In this document: positions 1 through 8,663 of the stretch, in pieces
Numbering within the stretch: position 1 is the first letter of the stretch
Layout: each line of letters opens with the position of its first letter
Source of the DNA: Thermus brockianus
GTDB taxonomy: Bacteria > Deinococcota > Deinococci > Deinococcales > Thermaceae
Assembly: GCF_001880325.1 (NCBI RefSeq)
Contig: NZ_CP016313.1
Coordinates: 186,001-250,000, forward strand
DNA length: 64,000 nucleotides
Reading direction: 5' to 3'
Notes under the pieces: model-generated
What the model saw: only the letters and a program-made list of their open reading frames with translations
What the model was told of the DNA's origin: nothing
Databases searched by the model: none
Program-made: the position numbers and the translations under genes

Positions 1-1377
1 ACCGATGGCCTGGTGGAGGTCCAGATCACCGCCCAGCAAAGCCACCTGATCCTGGGCGGCAAGCCTGTCTGGCTGATGACCTACGGCGGCTTCCCCGGCC
101 CCACCCTGCGGGTGCGCGAGGGCGAGACGGTGCGGCTGAAATTCACCAACAACCTTCCCGAGCCTACCAACCTGCACCTGCACGGCTTGCACGTGCCCCC
201 TAGCGTGGACGACTCGATGGCCCTGGTCCAGCCTGGTGAGAGCCGCCTTTATGAGTTCAGGATCCCCAAGGGCTCGGCGGGGACTTACTGGTACCACCCC
301 CACGTCCATGGCCGGGTGGCCGCACAGCTCTACGCGGGGCTGGCCGGCCTGCTGGTGGTGGAGGGGCCGCTCGACGCCCTGCCCGAGTTGAAGGAGGCCG
401 AGGAATACCTCCTGGTGCTCAAGGACTGGGTTTTCTCCGGCGACCGGATCCCCGCCTGGACACAAATGGACTGGATGAACGGCCGGGAGGGCAGCCTGCT
501 CACCGTCAACGGTGCCGTGCGCCCGACCCTGCGTGCGCAGAAAGCCACCCTGCGCCTGCGGCTCCTAAACGCCAGTAACGCCCGCTACTACCGGCTGGCG
601 TTGGAAAATCAGCCCCTCTACCTCATCGCCACCGATGGCGGCTTCCTCGAGAAGCCCGTCGAGCTCACCGAGCTCCTGCTGGCCCCCGGTGAGCGGGCCG
701 AGGTGCTCGTGCGCCTGAGCCGGCCCGGCACCTACCGGCTGCAGGCCCTCCCCTACGACCGCGGGGCGATGAGGATGCACGGGGGCATGCACAGCGTGAT
801 GGGCGATCAGGGCATGGGCCAGGGGATGGGAACGATGGACCACGGCGGCATGGGGGGGATGGGCGACACGGGGACGATGGGCTCCCTGATGGGCATGGGA
901 GCCACCCGCCTCGAGACCCTCCTCACCATCGTGGCCCCAGCCAACCCCAAGCCCATGCCCCTGCCCACCTCGCTGGCCCCCATCGAACGCCTCGATCCCG
1001 CCAAGGCCGCTGCCACCCGCCGCCTGGTGCTGGGCGAGCGCATGATGCAGGCCGAGTTCTTCATCAACGGCCGGATGTTTGACCCCGGCCGGGTGGACAT
1101 CCAGGCCAAGCTGGGGACGATCGAGGTCTGGGAGCTCGTCAACGAGACCGAAATGGACCACCCCTTCCACCTACACACCTACCCCTTCCAGGTGCTCTCG
1201 CGGGACGGCCAGCCGGCACCCTACCGGGCCTGGAAGGACACCGTGAACCTGCGCCCGAACGAGACCGTACGAATCGCGGTGCCCCTACGCGACTTCGGTG
1301 GGATCACCGTCTACCATTGCCACATCGTCGAGCACGAGGACCGGGGGATGATGGGGGTGCTCGAGGTACGGCCCTAG
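1..1377 (+). CDS. Multicopper oxidase (laccase/CueO-like), 5' end outside window
   Basis: Periplasmic copper oxidase that oxidises Cu(I) or phenolic substrates and reduces oxygen to water. All copper-ligand clusters are visible: HLHGLH near residue 60, HPHVHG near residue 95, and the C-terminal HPFHLHTYPF and YHCHIVEHEDRGMMG motifs carrying the type-1 Cys/His/Met ligands. A methionine/glycine-rich loop at about residues 255-300 (many M, GM and HGGM units) resembles the Cu(I)-binding insert of copper-tolerance oxidases. The reading frame is open to base 1, and the first internal GTG at 13 lacks the expected Tat signal, so the true start lies upstream. About 454 residues are seen, close to the family length. 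It precedes a CopB-like copper ATPase, which fits a copper-detoxification pair. A general laccase role is the alternative. Confidence 0.93.
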   Translation, partial: TDGLVEVQITAQQSHLILGGKPVWLMTYGGFPGPTLRVREGETVRLKFTNNLPEPTNLHLHGLHVPPSVDDSMALVQPGESRLYEFRIPKGSAGTYWYHPHVHGRVAAQLYAGLAGLLVVEGPLDALPELKEAEEYLLVLKDWVFSGDRIPAWTQMDWMNGREGSLLTVNGAVRPTLRAQKATLRLRLLNASNARYYRLALENQPLYLIATDGGFLEKPVELTELLLAPGERAEVLVRLSRPGTYRLQALPYDRGAMRMHGGMHSVMGDQGMGQGMGTMDHGGMGGMGDTGTMGSLMGMGATRLETLLTIVAPANPKPMPLPTSLAPIERLDPAKAAATRRLVLGERMMQAEFFINGRMFDPGRVDIQAKLGTIEVWELVNETEMDHPFHLHTYPFQVLSRDGQPAPYRAWKDTVNLRPNETVRIAVPLRDFGGITVYHCHIVEHEDRGMMGVLEVRP

Positions 1378-1404
1378 CCCCCCTTCCCCGGTACCGGAGG
1401 GGAG

Positions 1405-1513
1405 CCATGGTATCCTCGAAAAGGCCCCGCACGTCCAGCGGCGCATCCTACTCCGCGCGGCGGTTGGGATCGGTGCCGGGGTGCCCCTGCGCCGGTACGC
1501 CCACGCCCGTTAG
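1405..1513 (+). pseudogene. Possible Tat-signal remnant between the copper genes
   Basis: One frame from 1405 to the TAG at 1511 reads like a twin-arginine signal (RRILLRAAVGIGAGV) but has no ATG and stops straight after the hydrophobic stretch. A second short open stretch in the next 80 bases ends at 1593. It may be the decayed start of an exported protein gene. The evidence is only the signal-like pattern. Confidence 0.22.
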
Positions 1514-1606
1514 TCCTTCTAGGAGGAGTTCCACCGGGGCCTCGAGGCCCGCCCCCTGCCCGAGCTCCCCGTGCCCACCAAGGCGCCGCTGTAGGAGGTG
1601 CAGGCT

Positions 1607-4003
1607 ATGTCGAAGGCAGTGACCCGCCACGGCGCTCACCCACACGGATCGGTCCTCGCGGTCGCCCTGAGGAATTGCTACGACGGTTCGGAGTACGCCG
1701 ACCTCGAGCGGCAGCTCGCCCGGCTGGAAGGCGTCCTGCAGGTCCACCTCGACCGCACCCGGGGCGTCGCCCACCTCGCCTACGACCCTGCGGTGACGAG
1801 CGCCCAGCGGCTCGAGGCCGAGATCAAGCAAAGGGGCTACGCCTGCGACTGCACCGACTGCGCCCCCTCCCAAGCCCAGCCCGGGCACCCCAGCGTGGGC
1901 TCGGAGGGCCACGCCCACGCCCACCACGGCCACGCCGCCCGTCCGTCCCCAGCCCACGACCACACCGCCGTGCAGCGCCGGGAGCACACGGGCTACGAGG
2001 GGCACGATACGCACACCGGGCATGGGGCCGCGATGGTGAACGACATGCTGCGGCGCTTTGTGGTGTCGCTGCTGCTGACCCTGCCCATCGTGGTCTTCTC
2101 GCCCATCGGCAGGGCGCTGGGCTTCCCCGACACGCCACCCTTCGGCCTTTCGCTGGGGTTGTGGGGCTTCCTGCTGGCGACCCCGGTGGTGTGGTGGGGA
2201 GGATGGCCCTTCATCCATGGAGCCTGGCGGGCTTTGCGGCAGGGCCAGGTCAACATGATGACCCTCATCGCCACGGGCATTTTGGTCTCCTACACCTACT
2301 CGCTGGGGGCCACTTTCCTCTTCGAGGGCGAGGTGTTTTACGAGGCGGCGGCCATGCTCACCACCTTCAGCCTCGCGGGGCATTGGCTGGAGATGCGCGC
2401 GCGCTTCGCCACTGGACGGGCGGTGGAGGCCTTGCTCAAGCTGGCCCCCGCGACGGCCCGGGTCCGGCGGAACGGGCAGGAGGTGGAGGTGCCCCTCGAG
2501 CAGGTGATGGTGGGCGATGAGGTCGTGGTCAAGCCCGGTGACCGGGTGCCGGTGGACGGGATAGTGATCTCGGGGCAGAGCTATGTGGATGAGAGCATGA
2601 TCACCGGAGAGCCTATCCCTGTCGCCAAGACTCCCGGTGCGAAGGTGATCGGGGGGACGGTGAACCTAACCGGGACCTTCATCTTCCGGGCCACCGCCGT
2701 GGGCGCCGACACCGCCCTCTCGCGCATCGTGCAGATGGTGCGCAACGCCCAGGCCTCCAAGGCCCCGGCGCAACGCCTGGCCGACCTGGCCGGGAAGTAC
2801 CTGGTGTTCATCGCGCTGGGCTCGGGCGTACTCACCTTCCTCTACTGGTACTTCCTGGCGGGGCAGGGGCTGGTCTTCGCCCTCACCGTGGCGGTCTCGG
2901 TGGTGGTGATCGCCTGCCCCGACGCGCTGGCCCTGGCGACGCCCACCGCGATCACTGTGGGGGTGGGGGTGGCGGCCCGGCAGGGCATCCTGTTCAAGGA
3001 CGCGGCCGCCCTCGAGGCCACCGCCACCATCGACACCGTGATCTTCGACAAGACCGGCACCCTCACGGAGGGCAAGCCCACGGTGACCGACCTCGAGCCC
3101 ATCGCCCCCTTCACCCCCGAAACGTTGCTCGCCCTCGCTGCCTCCGCCGACCAGCCCTCGCAGCACCCCCTGGCCGAGGCCATCGTGCGGGCGGCCAAGG
3201 AACGTGGCCTGGACGTGCAACCCCCCGCCGCCTTCGATTCTGTCCCCGGGCACGGTGTGGTGGCCCAGGTTAAGGGGCGCAGGGTGCTCATCGGCAACCG
3301 GAGGTTCATGGAGCGGGAAGGTATCGAGGTGGGCCAACTGGAAGAACTGGTGTCCCGGCTGGCCGCCGAGGGCAAGACGGCCATGTACGTGGCGGTGGAC
3401 GGCCAGCCCGCAGGGGTGATCGCGGTGGCCGACGTGGTCCGCGAATCCGCCCGCAAAGCGGTCGAGACCCTTCACGCGCTCGGTATCCAGACCGTGATGC
3501 TCACCGGCGACAACCGCCGCACCGCCGAGGCCGTAGCCCGTCAGATCGGCATAGATACGGTAATCGCCGAGGTCCTGCCCGAAGACAAAGCGGCCAAGGT
3601 GAGGGAACTCAAGGCCCAGGGGCGTAAGGTGGCGATGGTCGGGGACGGCGTGAACGATGCGCCCGCCCTGGCCGAGGCCGATGTGGGCTTCGCCATCGGG
3701 GCGGGCACCGACGTGGCCGTGGAGACCGCCGACGTGGTGCTGGTGAAGAACGACCCCGCCGACGTGGCCCGCAGCGTCATCCTGGCCCGCAAGGTACGGG
3801 GCAAGATCAAGCAGAACCTCTTTTGGGCGGTGATCTACAACCTGCTCGCCATACCCGTCGCCGCGGGGGCGCTCTACGACAACTATGGCATTTTGCTCCG
3901 GCCGGAGTGGGCGGCGCTGTTGATGAGCACCTCGACCGTGATCGTGACGGTGAACGCCCTGCTGCTTGGGATAGGGCCGCTCTGGCGCTTTACACGGACT
4001 TAG
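1607..4003 (+). CDS. CopB-like heavy-metal P1B-type ATPase with CPD motif
   Basis: Inner-membrane metal-export ATPase of 798 residues. Visible features in order: an HMA-like N-terminal domain without its CxxC (it keeps NCYDGS), a very His-rich linker (about residues 95-145), transmembrane segments, the actuator TGEP loop, a membrane metal motif reading Cys437-Pro-Asp439, the phosphorylation site [11 protein letters not shown] (Asp481), the hinge [10 protein letters not shown], and a last-helix [13 protein letters not shown] typical of CopB ATPases. CopB usually has CPH and CopA has CPC, so CPD is a variant. The start ATG at 1607 sits 6 bases after GGAGGTG; a GTG at 1598 in the same frame overlaps that ribosome site and is less likely. 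It pairs with the oxidase upstream for copper (possibly silver) resistance. Metal specificity is inferred. Confidence 0.95.
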   Translation: MSKAVTRHGAHPHGSVLAVALRNCYDGSEYADLERQLARLEGVLQVHLDRTRGVAHLAYDPAVTSAQRLEAEIKQRGYACDCTDCAPSQAQPGHPSVGSEGHAHAHHGHAARPSPAHDHTAVQRREHTGYEGHDTHTGHGAAMVNDMLRRFVVSLLLTLPIVVFSPIGRALGFPDTPPFGLSLGLWGFLLATPVVWWGGWPFIHGAWRALRQGQVNMMTLIATGILVSYTYSLGATFLFEGEVFYEAAAMLTTFSLAGHWLEMRARFATGRAVEALLKLAPATARVRRNGQEVEVPLEQVMVGDEVVVKPGDRVPVDGIVISGQSYVDESMITGEPIPVAKTPGAKVIGGTVNLTGTFIFRATAVGADTALSRIVQMVRNAQASKAPAQRLADLAGKYLVFIALGSGVLTFLYWYFLAGQGLVFALTVAVSVVVIACPDALALATPTAITVGVGVAARQGILFKDAAALEATATIDTVIFDKTGTLTEGKPTVTDLEPIAPFTPETLLALAASADQPSQHPLAEAIVRAAKERGLDVQPPAAFDSVPGHGVVAQVKGRRVLIGNRRFMEREGIEVGQLEELVSRLAAEGKTAMYVAVDGQPAGVIAVADVVRESARKAVETLHALGIQTVMLTGDNRRTAEAVARQIGIDTVIAEVLPEDKAAKVRELKAQGRKVAMVGDGVNDAPALAEADVGFAIGAGTDVAVETADVVLVKNDPADVARSVILARKVRGKIKQNLFWAVIYNLLAIPVAAGALYDNYGILLRPEWAALLMSTSTVIVTVNALLLGIGPLWRFTRT

Positions 4004-4318
4004 CACAGGCCTCCCACCATCTGGCACGAATGCGAAGTATCGTGGCACGCACTTCGGCCCTGGGCCCAGCTCGGGCTCCGATCGATCGCGCCCAGCACGG
4101 TGGGATGCCCATGAAAAGTGGGGGAGCGCTCGAGAAGCTCTCCGGCAAGAGCGTCCGCGTCGCTTCCGTGTCGGTGGTGATCGAGCACCACCAGGGCGCG
4201 CCGGTCACGGAATCTGTTGGGTAGGCAATTGGATAGGGGGAAGAAAGCCCTTAAGAATCTTTTCCCTTTTTGCTTCACCCGGTATGCGGGTAAAATGGAA
4301 GGCGCCCAAGGAGGGCCC
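4004..4318. other. Intergenic, no supported gene
   Basis: About 315 bases between the copper ATPase and the nuclease gene. A minus-strand frame carries the coding-like string RALVVLDHHRHGSDADALAG but has no credible start and no family I recognise. A 40-codon plus-strand frame near 4110-4224 is also unsupported. The last 50 bases hold a promoter candidate. Confidence 0.5.
4270..4296 (+). promoter_or_regulatory. Candidate promoter for the nuclease gene
   Basis: TTGCTT at 4270-4275 and TAAAAT at 4291-4296 are separated by 15 bases in a locally A/T-rich stretch, followed by AAGGAGGG at 4308-4315 and ATG at 4319. The spacer is short, so the -35 assignment is weak while the -10 is good. Confidence 0.45.
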
Positions 4319-5056
4319 ATGTATCAAGACTGGCTGTTCAAGGACCATCCCAGCGGCTGGCGCCTGCGCTACAAGCGGGGTGGGGGCGGGTACGAGGCCT
4401 CCTTGGACGGGATGAACTGGCAACCCGTCCCCTCCGTTACCCAAATCACCGGCCTCCTTAACAAAAACCTCCAGGAGTGGGCGGTGCGCCAGGTGGTGGA
4501 GTACCTGCGGGAAGAGCTGGTTCCGGGCCTCGTTCTCACGGAGGAGGAGGCGGGGCGGATCTTGGACGGGGCGGCCAAGGCCCACCGCCAGGCGGCCCAG
4601 AGGGCGGCGGGCCGGGGCTCGGACTTCCACGCCTGGGCGGAGGCCTACCTGAAGGGCCTTTCGGCGCCCCTCCCTTCCGAGGAGCCCCTGCGGGTCATGG
4701 CCCAGGCCCTGGTGGAGTGGTGGGAAGGGAACGGGGGTAGGGCGGTGCGGGGGGAGGAGGCGGTCTTCCACCCCGAGCACTTCTACGCCGGGCGGGTGGA
4801 CCTGGTGGCCCACTTTGGGGGGCGGCTCATCGTGGTGGACCTGAAGACTTCCTCCCGGGTGTACCCGGAGCACCTCCTTCAGGTGGGGGCCTATGTCCTG
4901 GCCCTCCAGGCGGAGGGGGTGGCCGTGAAGGGGGGGATGGTCCTTTCCCTGGGGGACGGCCTTAAGCCGGTGGAGGTTCCCGTGGAGGAGGCGGCGGGGG
5001 CCTTCCTGGGGCTCCTCCAGGCCTGGCGGTTCGTGAGGGGCTTGGGCTTACCCTGA
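4319..5056 (+). CDS. PD-(D/E)XK nuclease (RecB/phage-exonuclease-like)
   Basis: Single-domain nuclease of 245 residues. The N-terminus has the PSVTQITGLLNK element common in RecB-like phage exonucleases. The catalytic core lies near residues 160-200: the acidic residue in AGRVDLVAH, then the D-x-K signature VDLKTS, followed by the motif with conserved Gln in LLQVGAYVLAL. These fit metal-dependent DNA cleavage. The start ATG at 4319 follows AAGGAGGG. Its G+C-rich Thermus codon use contrasts with the copper genes before it. It is a lone gene at the border of the accessory island, so a phage or defence origin is plausible. A Cas4-like role is less likely because no cluster of four cysteines is seen. 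Confidence 0.82.
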   Translation: MYQDWLFKDHPSGWRLRYKRGGGGYEASLDGMNWQPVPSVTQITGLLNKNLQEWAVRQVVEYLREELVPGLVLTEEEAGRILDGAAKAHRQAAQRAAGRGSDFHAWAEAYLKGLSAPLPSEEPLRVMAQALVEWWEGNGGRAVRGEEAVFHPEHFYAGRVDLVAHFGGRLIVVDLKTSSRVYPEHLLQVGAYVLALQAEGVAVKGGMVLSLGDGLKPVEVPVEEAAGAFLGLLQAWRFVRGLGLP

Positions 5057-5218
5057 ATTCTAAGCAATAACTTTTAACTGCGTAACTGCGAAACGATCTG
5101 GGTTTTGGGGGCAAGATTGAGGTACACTTAAGAACTCCGTGGAATGAATCTGACGGAAAACCCCTTGAAGAGGCTTCTAGCCTTGGGGGACTGGTTTAAG
5201 TTAAATAACTACAGGCAA

Positions 5219-5380
5219 CTATTTTTGGCAGTTCCCACTTTGTGCTTTGCTTCGACACTCGTTGCAAAGCTCTTCGCCATCGGGCTTTGTGTACCTCTCT
5301 TCGTAATCGCTAGTAGGCCACTTGCTACAATTCCTGCAGAAATGCCAAGTATCCGAGCCCCTTTTTTTACGGTAAGCCAT
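5219..5380 (-). CDS. Small zinc-ribbon protein (53 aa)
   Basis: A short gene read from the minus strand: ATG at 5380, TAG ending at 5219, 53 codons. It carries two cysteine knuckles, FCRNCSKWP near residue 15 and LCNECR near residue 39, 22 residues apart, which is a classic zinc-ribbon layout. The product is Lys/Arg-rich. A strong ribosome site (AGGGGGTGA) overlaps the stop codon of the upstream gene at 5386, so the two are translationally coupled. Function is unknown; nucleic-acid binding is a reasonable inference. Base composition is lower in G+C than its neighbours. The opposite-strand frame across this stretch has no ribosome site and no protein-like features. Confidence 0.72.
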   Translation of the reverse strand: MAYRKKRGSDTWHFCRNCSKWPTSDYEERYTKPDGEELCNECRSKAQSGNCQK

Positions 5381-5385
5381 GCTAT

Positions 5386-5931
5386 TCACCCCCTTAGTAT
5401 TCTTTTATACCACACCTTGAGGGCCTCGAGGTCGGCGCACACCACCGCCCGGCTCCCGTCGGGGTAAAAGCGCACCTCGTACCGCCGGGTGAGGAAGGGC
5501 AGGTTCCGCTCCACCCTTGGCCACCCCAGGTCCAGGGCCTGGGGCCTAAGCACCAGGTAGTAGGGCCCCTCCCCGACCAAGCCCATCACCTGCTTGGGGG
5601 GGAGAGGGGGCGGCAGGCCCAGGGTGGCGGGCTCCTCGGGCTCCTCCGGGGCCCGCCAGACCCGCACCGGGTCCCGCCTCGGGCGCTCTGGCTTGGGCTT
5701 GGGGGCCTTGGGCGGTTCTGGGGAGGGAGGCGGGGGCGCCTCGGCCCGTGGCCCTTCCTCGGTTTTCGGGGCCTTCCGCCCGGCCTCCTCCAGGTAGGGG
5801 TTTCTCTCCCCAGCGATGGGCTCGGGCTCGGGGCCTCCCTTTTTCCAGGCCACCCACTTCCCCAAGGGGAAGGCCCTTTCCGCCAGGAGCCTCCCCTCGT
5901 GGAGCCTCCCCTCAAAGCGGTAGGCCTTCAT
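5386..5931 (-). CDS. Hypothetical protein with proline-rich linker
   Basis: Unknown 181-residue protein. Residues 1-35 form a compact start (KAYRFEGRLHEGRLLAERAF). Residues 45-105 are a low-complexity Pro/Glu/Lys/Arg linker. The C-terminal 70 residues look folded and end in LEALKVWYKRILRG. GGAG lies 4 bases before the ATG at 5931. Its stop overlaps the ribosome site of the zinc-ribbon gene, so the two form an operon. No catalytic motif is visible. The two-domain layout with a flexible linker suggests a binding or adaptor protein, which is inference only. Confidence 0.7.
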   Translation of the reverse strand: MKAYRFEGRLHEGRLLAERAFPLGKWVAWKKGGPEPEPIAGERNPYLEEAGRKAPKTEEGPRAEAPPPPSPEPPKAPKPKPERPRRDPVRVWRAPEEPEEPATLGLPPPLPPKQVMGLVGEGPYYLVLRPQALDLGWPRVERNLPFLTRRYEVRFYPDGSRAVVCADLEALKVWYKRILRG

Positions 5932-6205
5932 GGGCTCCAGCCGGGCGGTGAACCCCCTGTCGTTACCCGCTTCGCTGGGGGACCAGGGCTTTCAGCTTTG
6001 GGTGTGCTCGTCAAGGTTTCACCGAATAGCCCAGTCAGGGTGGAGATGGGGGGGCGGGTAGACCGGCGTCCGGTGGCCCACAACCCCATTCAAGGCCAAG
6101 TGTTGTTGAAGGATGCGGGGTGGAGACTTGCGGACGAGCTAGCACACGCAGAAATCGGATGATGGCGGCTAGAGATCTCCCTGTGCACACCTTTGGGCCC
6201 TTGGG
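5932..6205. other. Intergenic, no supported gene
   Basis: The divergent gap between the proline-rich protein and the MNT gene. Short frames are present (for example the one ending TGA at 6160) but none has a ribosome site or recognisable protein. Confidence 0.45.
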
Positions 6206-6550
6206 ATGCCTTACGCTATGAGCATGGACGCTCCCCTGCAGGCGTACCTGGTCCAGGCCACGGAGCGGCTTAAGGGGGCTCTAGACCTGGAAGCCCTCTA
6301 CCTCTTCGGCTCCCACGCCCGGGGCACAGCGGACCGAAGGTCGGACCTGGACCTCCTGGTGGTGGCCCGCACCTCCCTCCCGCCCCTGGCCCGCCTGGAA
6401 CTGGTCCTCAACCTCTTGGCCGATGCTCCCCTCCCCGTGGAAGCCCTGGTCCTGACCCCCGAGGAGCTCGCCGAAAGGAGCGACCTCCCCTTCCTTAAGG
6501 GGGTGCTCCGGGAGGCCATACCCCTTTATGAGCGTGGAAAAGCGGCGTGA
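6206..6550 (+). CDS. MNT-type nucleotidyltransferase (antitoxin of HEPN-MNT pair)
   Basis: Minimal nucleotidyltransferase fold of 114 residues with the defining motif YLFGSHARGTADRRSDLDLLVV (GSxxxG plus DxD; written here with its positions about 32-53). In MntA/HepT systems this protein AMPylates and silences the HEPN RNase toxin. The start is uncertain: ATG at 6206 has no ribosome site; ATGs at 6218 and 6224 follow TACGCT (6212-6217), which could serve as the -10 of a leaderless message. It overlaps the downstream HEPN gene by 23 bases. The partner is frameshifted, so this antitoxin may now act alone or be in decay. Confidence 0.85.
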   Translation: MPYAMSMDAPLQAYLVQATERLKGALDLEALYLFGSHARGTADRRSDLDLLVVARTSLPPLARLELVLNLLADAPLPVEALVLTPEELAERSDLPFLKGVLREAIPLYERGKAA

Positions 6551-7016
6551 GGAAGGCCAGAGGTGGCTCGCCCAGGCCCAGGACGACTGGGAGACGGGGC
6601 AGGCCCTCCTGGAGGTGGGGAAGTTCGCCCAAGCGGCCTTCTTGGCCTATCAGGCAGGCAGGGGAAAGGGCCCTTAAAGGCCTCTGGATCGCCCAGGGCC
6701 TGGCCCCAGGGGCCACAGCCTAGCCCGGCTGGTTCGGGAGCTTCCCGGGGATATCGGAGAGGCTCTCCGGTCCTTGCTCCCTCAGGCCCTCGCTCTGGAC
6801 AAGCTCTACATCCCCACCCGTTACCCCGACGCCCTACCTGGCCTCACCCCCAAGGAGGCTTACACCCGGGAGGAGGCGGAAAAAGCCCTCCGGGACGGCC
6901 AGGCTATCCTGAAGGCCGTGGAAGCGCACTTTGGAAGGGAATGGGTCTTTGGGATGATGCTGCCTTGTTCTATCAACCGGTGGCCGCAAAGTTCTGGACT
7001 TGATGGGGCGCCCTAA
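6528..7016 (+). pseudogene. Frameshifted HEPN-domain gene (toxin partner of MNT)
   Basis: From ATG 6528 the frame reads MSVEKRREEGQRWLAQAQDD and continues to a premature TAA at 6675. The expected HEPN sequence resumes in a second frame (ERALKGLWIAQGL) after a short duplication around 6655-6662, then in a third frame (GHSLARLVRELP, then ALALDKLYIPTRYPDAL) after a one-base change near 6707. The third frame runs to 7016. At least two frame errors therefore separate recognisable pieces of one HEPN protein. The intact MNT gene beside it shows that this was a HEPN-MNT toxin-antitoxin pair. Confidence 0.8.
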
Positions 7017-8437
7017 CCCCCCATCGTCCGCCGGGGAAGCTTGTGGGCCACGGCTACCAGAGCTTTCCGTCCCGCTTCCCTGGCGCGAGCAAAACCTCGT
7101 ACGAGCCCCACATCTCCTCATCCCGCCGCGCCGCCAACAACGTTGCGTAGAGCACCCTGCGAAAAAAGGGACGGACTCTTCTTGGAAAGCCGGCTCCCCT
7201 CCACCCTCTTCCCCGAAACCGCCCACTCTGGAAGGAGGCCCGCACAGGAAGCGGCGGCCTTGGCTCGGCCTTAGAGATTGGGGGAGAAGGGGGCCGGGGG
7301 CGTCGCGCCCGCGGTGGGGCCCACCCGGGGAAGCCGGACCTGGGCTAGGAGGCCTTGGAGGTGGGCAAGCTCCTCGCGCGGTAGGAGAAGGACCCAAGGG
7401 GTTTACCGTGCCCTTGAGCGCTCCAAGCGAACAGCTCTGGTGGCTTTGGAGGTGGAAGTAGAGAAAAGTCTTCTAACCACTACAGAGTGCTTTGGGCTTT
7501 AAGGCCGAGGATTCGTTCGTGGTCCCGGTAGGAGCGCCATCCGCCTCGTTCACTGGAGAAAGCTAGGCTTTACCGACGTTCCGGACGCCCCTCCTGGCCG
7601 CACCCCTAGGTCCCATTCCCTAAGTCCAGAAGGGTACTTCGCCGCAGCGCGGGAGAAAGCGCGCGATTGGTGGCGTCATGGGTGGTGGAGGGCAGCCTCG
7701 TGCCGCACCTCCTCGCCCCATACCCCGAGCCCGTGGACCTGCCGCCCACGCTTCCCTATTGGAGGCGGAGGACTATGGCGTTGTCCTCCGTGCACGCCCG
7801 ATGCGCGAGGCACCGGGGGTGTACGTCCTGGAGGGACACTTCCCCCAGGGGAGTTAGGGAGGAAACCCCTTGCCTCTGCTTCCGCCAGGCCTTTTGCCCC
7901 TGGGAGGAGAAGACCCTTTGGGCCGCCTCCGACGCCCATCCAGAGAGCGAAGTGTCCTCTCCTACGCGGCGTTCGCCCAGGCTCGGGCAGAGCCGGTGAT
8001 CCCGGCGGTAAGGTGGCCCTGACCAGGGCGGAGCTTGTCGTGCCCGAAGCGCGAGCCCTCTTTCCTTGCGCGAACGCCCATCTCCCCGAATCAGACCGCC
8101 GGGAAAGCCGGTGAGGCGGGCGCACGGCCGGCGGTCCCCCGCGCGACGCTTCCCACAGGGAAGAAAGTTCCAAGGGGCCCCCTATCCGGACGTGCGTTTG
8201 CTTGACCTGGGCGGGAGAAGGAGCTACCCGATTCGCCAGGGGGGCAACGGGAAACCGCTGGTGACCGAGGCCTCCACACCCTTACCCCGTGCCTCACCAG
8301 GGAGGATGGACGTGAGGCGGCTTCCCGCGGCGCGGTCCACCCTTCCGTCTAGGTCCCCACGCAGAGGCCCCTCCGCATCCCCAAGGGGGCCTGCCTCCGT
8401 AGGAGCGCCTTCCCCTCCTCCAAGGGCAAAGGAGCGG
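7017..8437. other. Long stretch without a supported gene
   Basis: About 1.4 kb with Thermus-like G+C but no frame with a ribosome site plus protein-like content. Every open frame is Arg/Pro/Gly-rich, as expected for out-of-frame reading. A short minus-strand string near 7060-7140 (YATLLAARRDEEMWGSYEVL) looks coding-like but is isolated. I read this as decayed DNA. Confidence 0.5.
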
Positions 8438-8476
8438 TTTAAGGGATTTGTAAGGGGCGGTGGAGAAGCTTAGAGA
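8438..8476 (+). promoter_or_regulatory. Phased direct-repeat box with promoter, copy A
   Basis: TTTAAGG (8438-8444) and TGTAAGG (8449-8455) start 11 bases apart, the spacing used by OmpR/PhoB-family regulators. TTGTAA (8448-8453) could double as a -35 with TAGAGA (8471-8476) as -10, 17 bases apart. The same box occurs at 11966-11983 and 12232-12249. Confidence 0.55.
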
Positions 8477-8477
8477 T

Positions 8478-8495
8478 GGAGCGCTTAGGCGCTCC
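8478..8495 (+). other. Hairpin at the 5' end of the lipoprotein transcript
   Basis: GGAGCGC (8478-8484) and GCGCTCC (8489-8495) pair across a TTAG loop, immediately after the predicted -10. It would cap the start of a leader of roughly 180 bases before ATG 8664. Confidence 0.5.
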
Positions 8496-8663
8496 GACAG
8501 GAGGCAAACCATGGGCAAGCCTTGGATGCGGTCAGGCAAGGGTGCCCTTCCCCTCGAGGGCGCGAGGCCACAAGGGGATAGCGCCCGTTCCCACCAGGAG
8601 GTGTCCGCGGTTTCGCTAGGCGTGGCCACCGCGCTTGCGGGGCTGGGTTTGTAGGAGGGAACT

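Noticed and set aside
1448-2383. Minus-strand frame of 311 codons
   Set aside because: Antisense of the ATPase N-terminus and metal-binding linker; composition is that of a complementary frame.
2666-4048. Long minus-strand frame (460 codons) opposite the copper ATPase
   Set aside because: His/Gly-rich antisense shadow of a clearly real ATPase; no ribosome site or domains.
4000-4320. Minus-strand frame with VVLDHHRHGSDADALAG
   Set aside because: No start, no ribosome site, runs through the promoter of the nuclease gene; no family identified.
5144-5467. Plus-strand 107-codon frame
   Set aside because: Overlaps the zinc-ribbon gene and the end of the proline-linker gene on the other strand, which have better ribosome sites and motifs.
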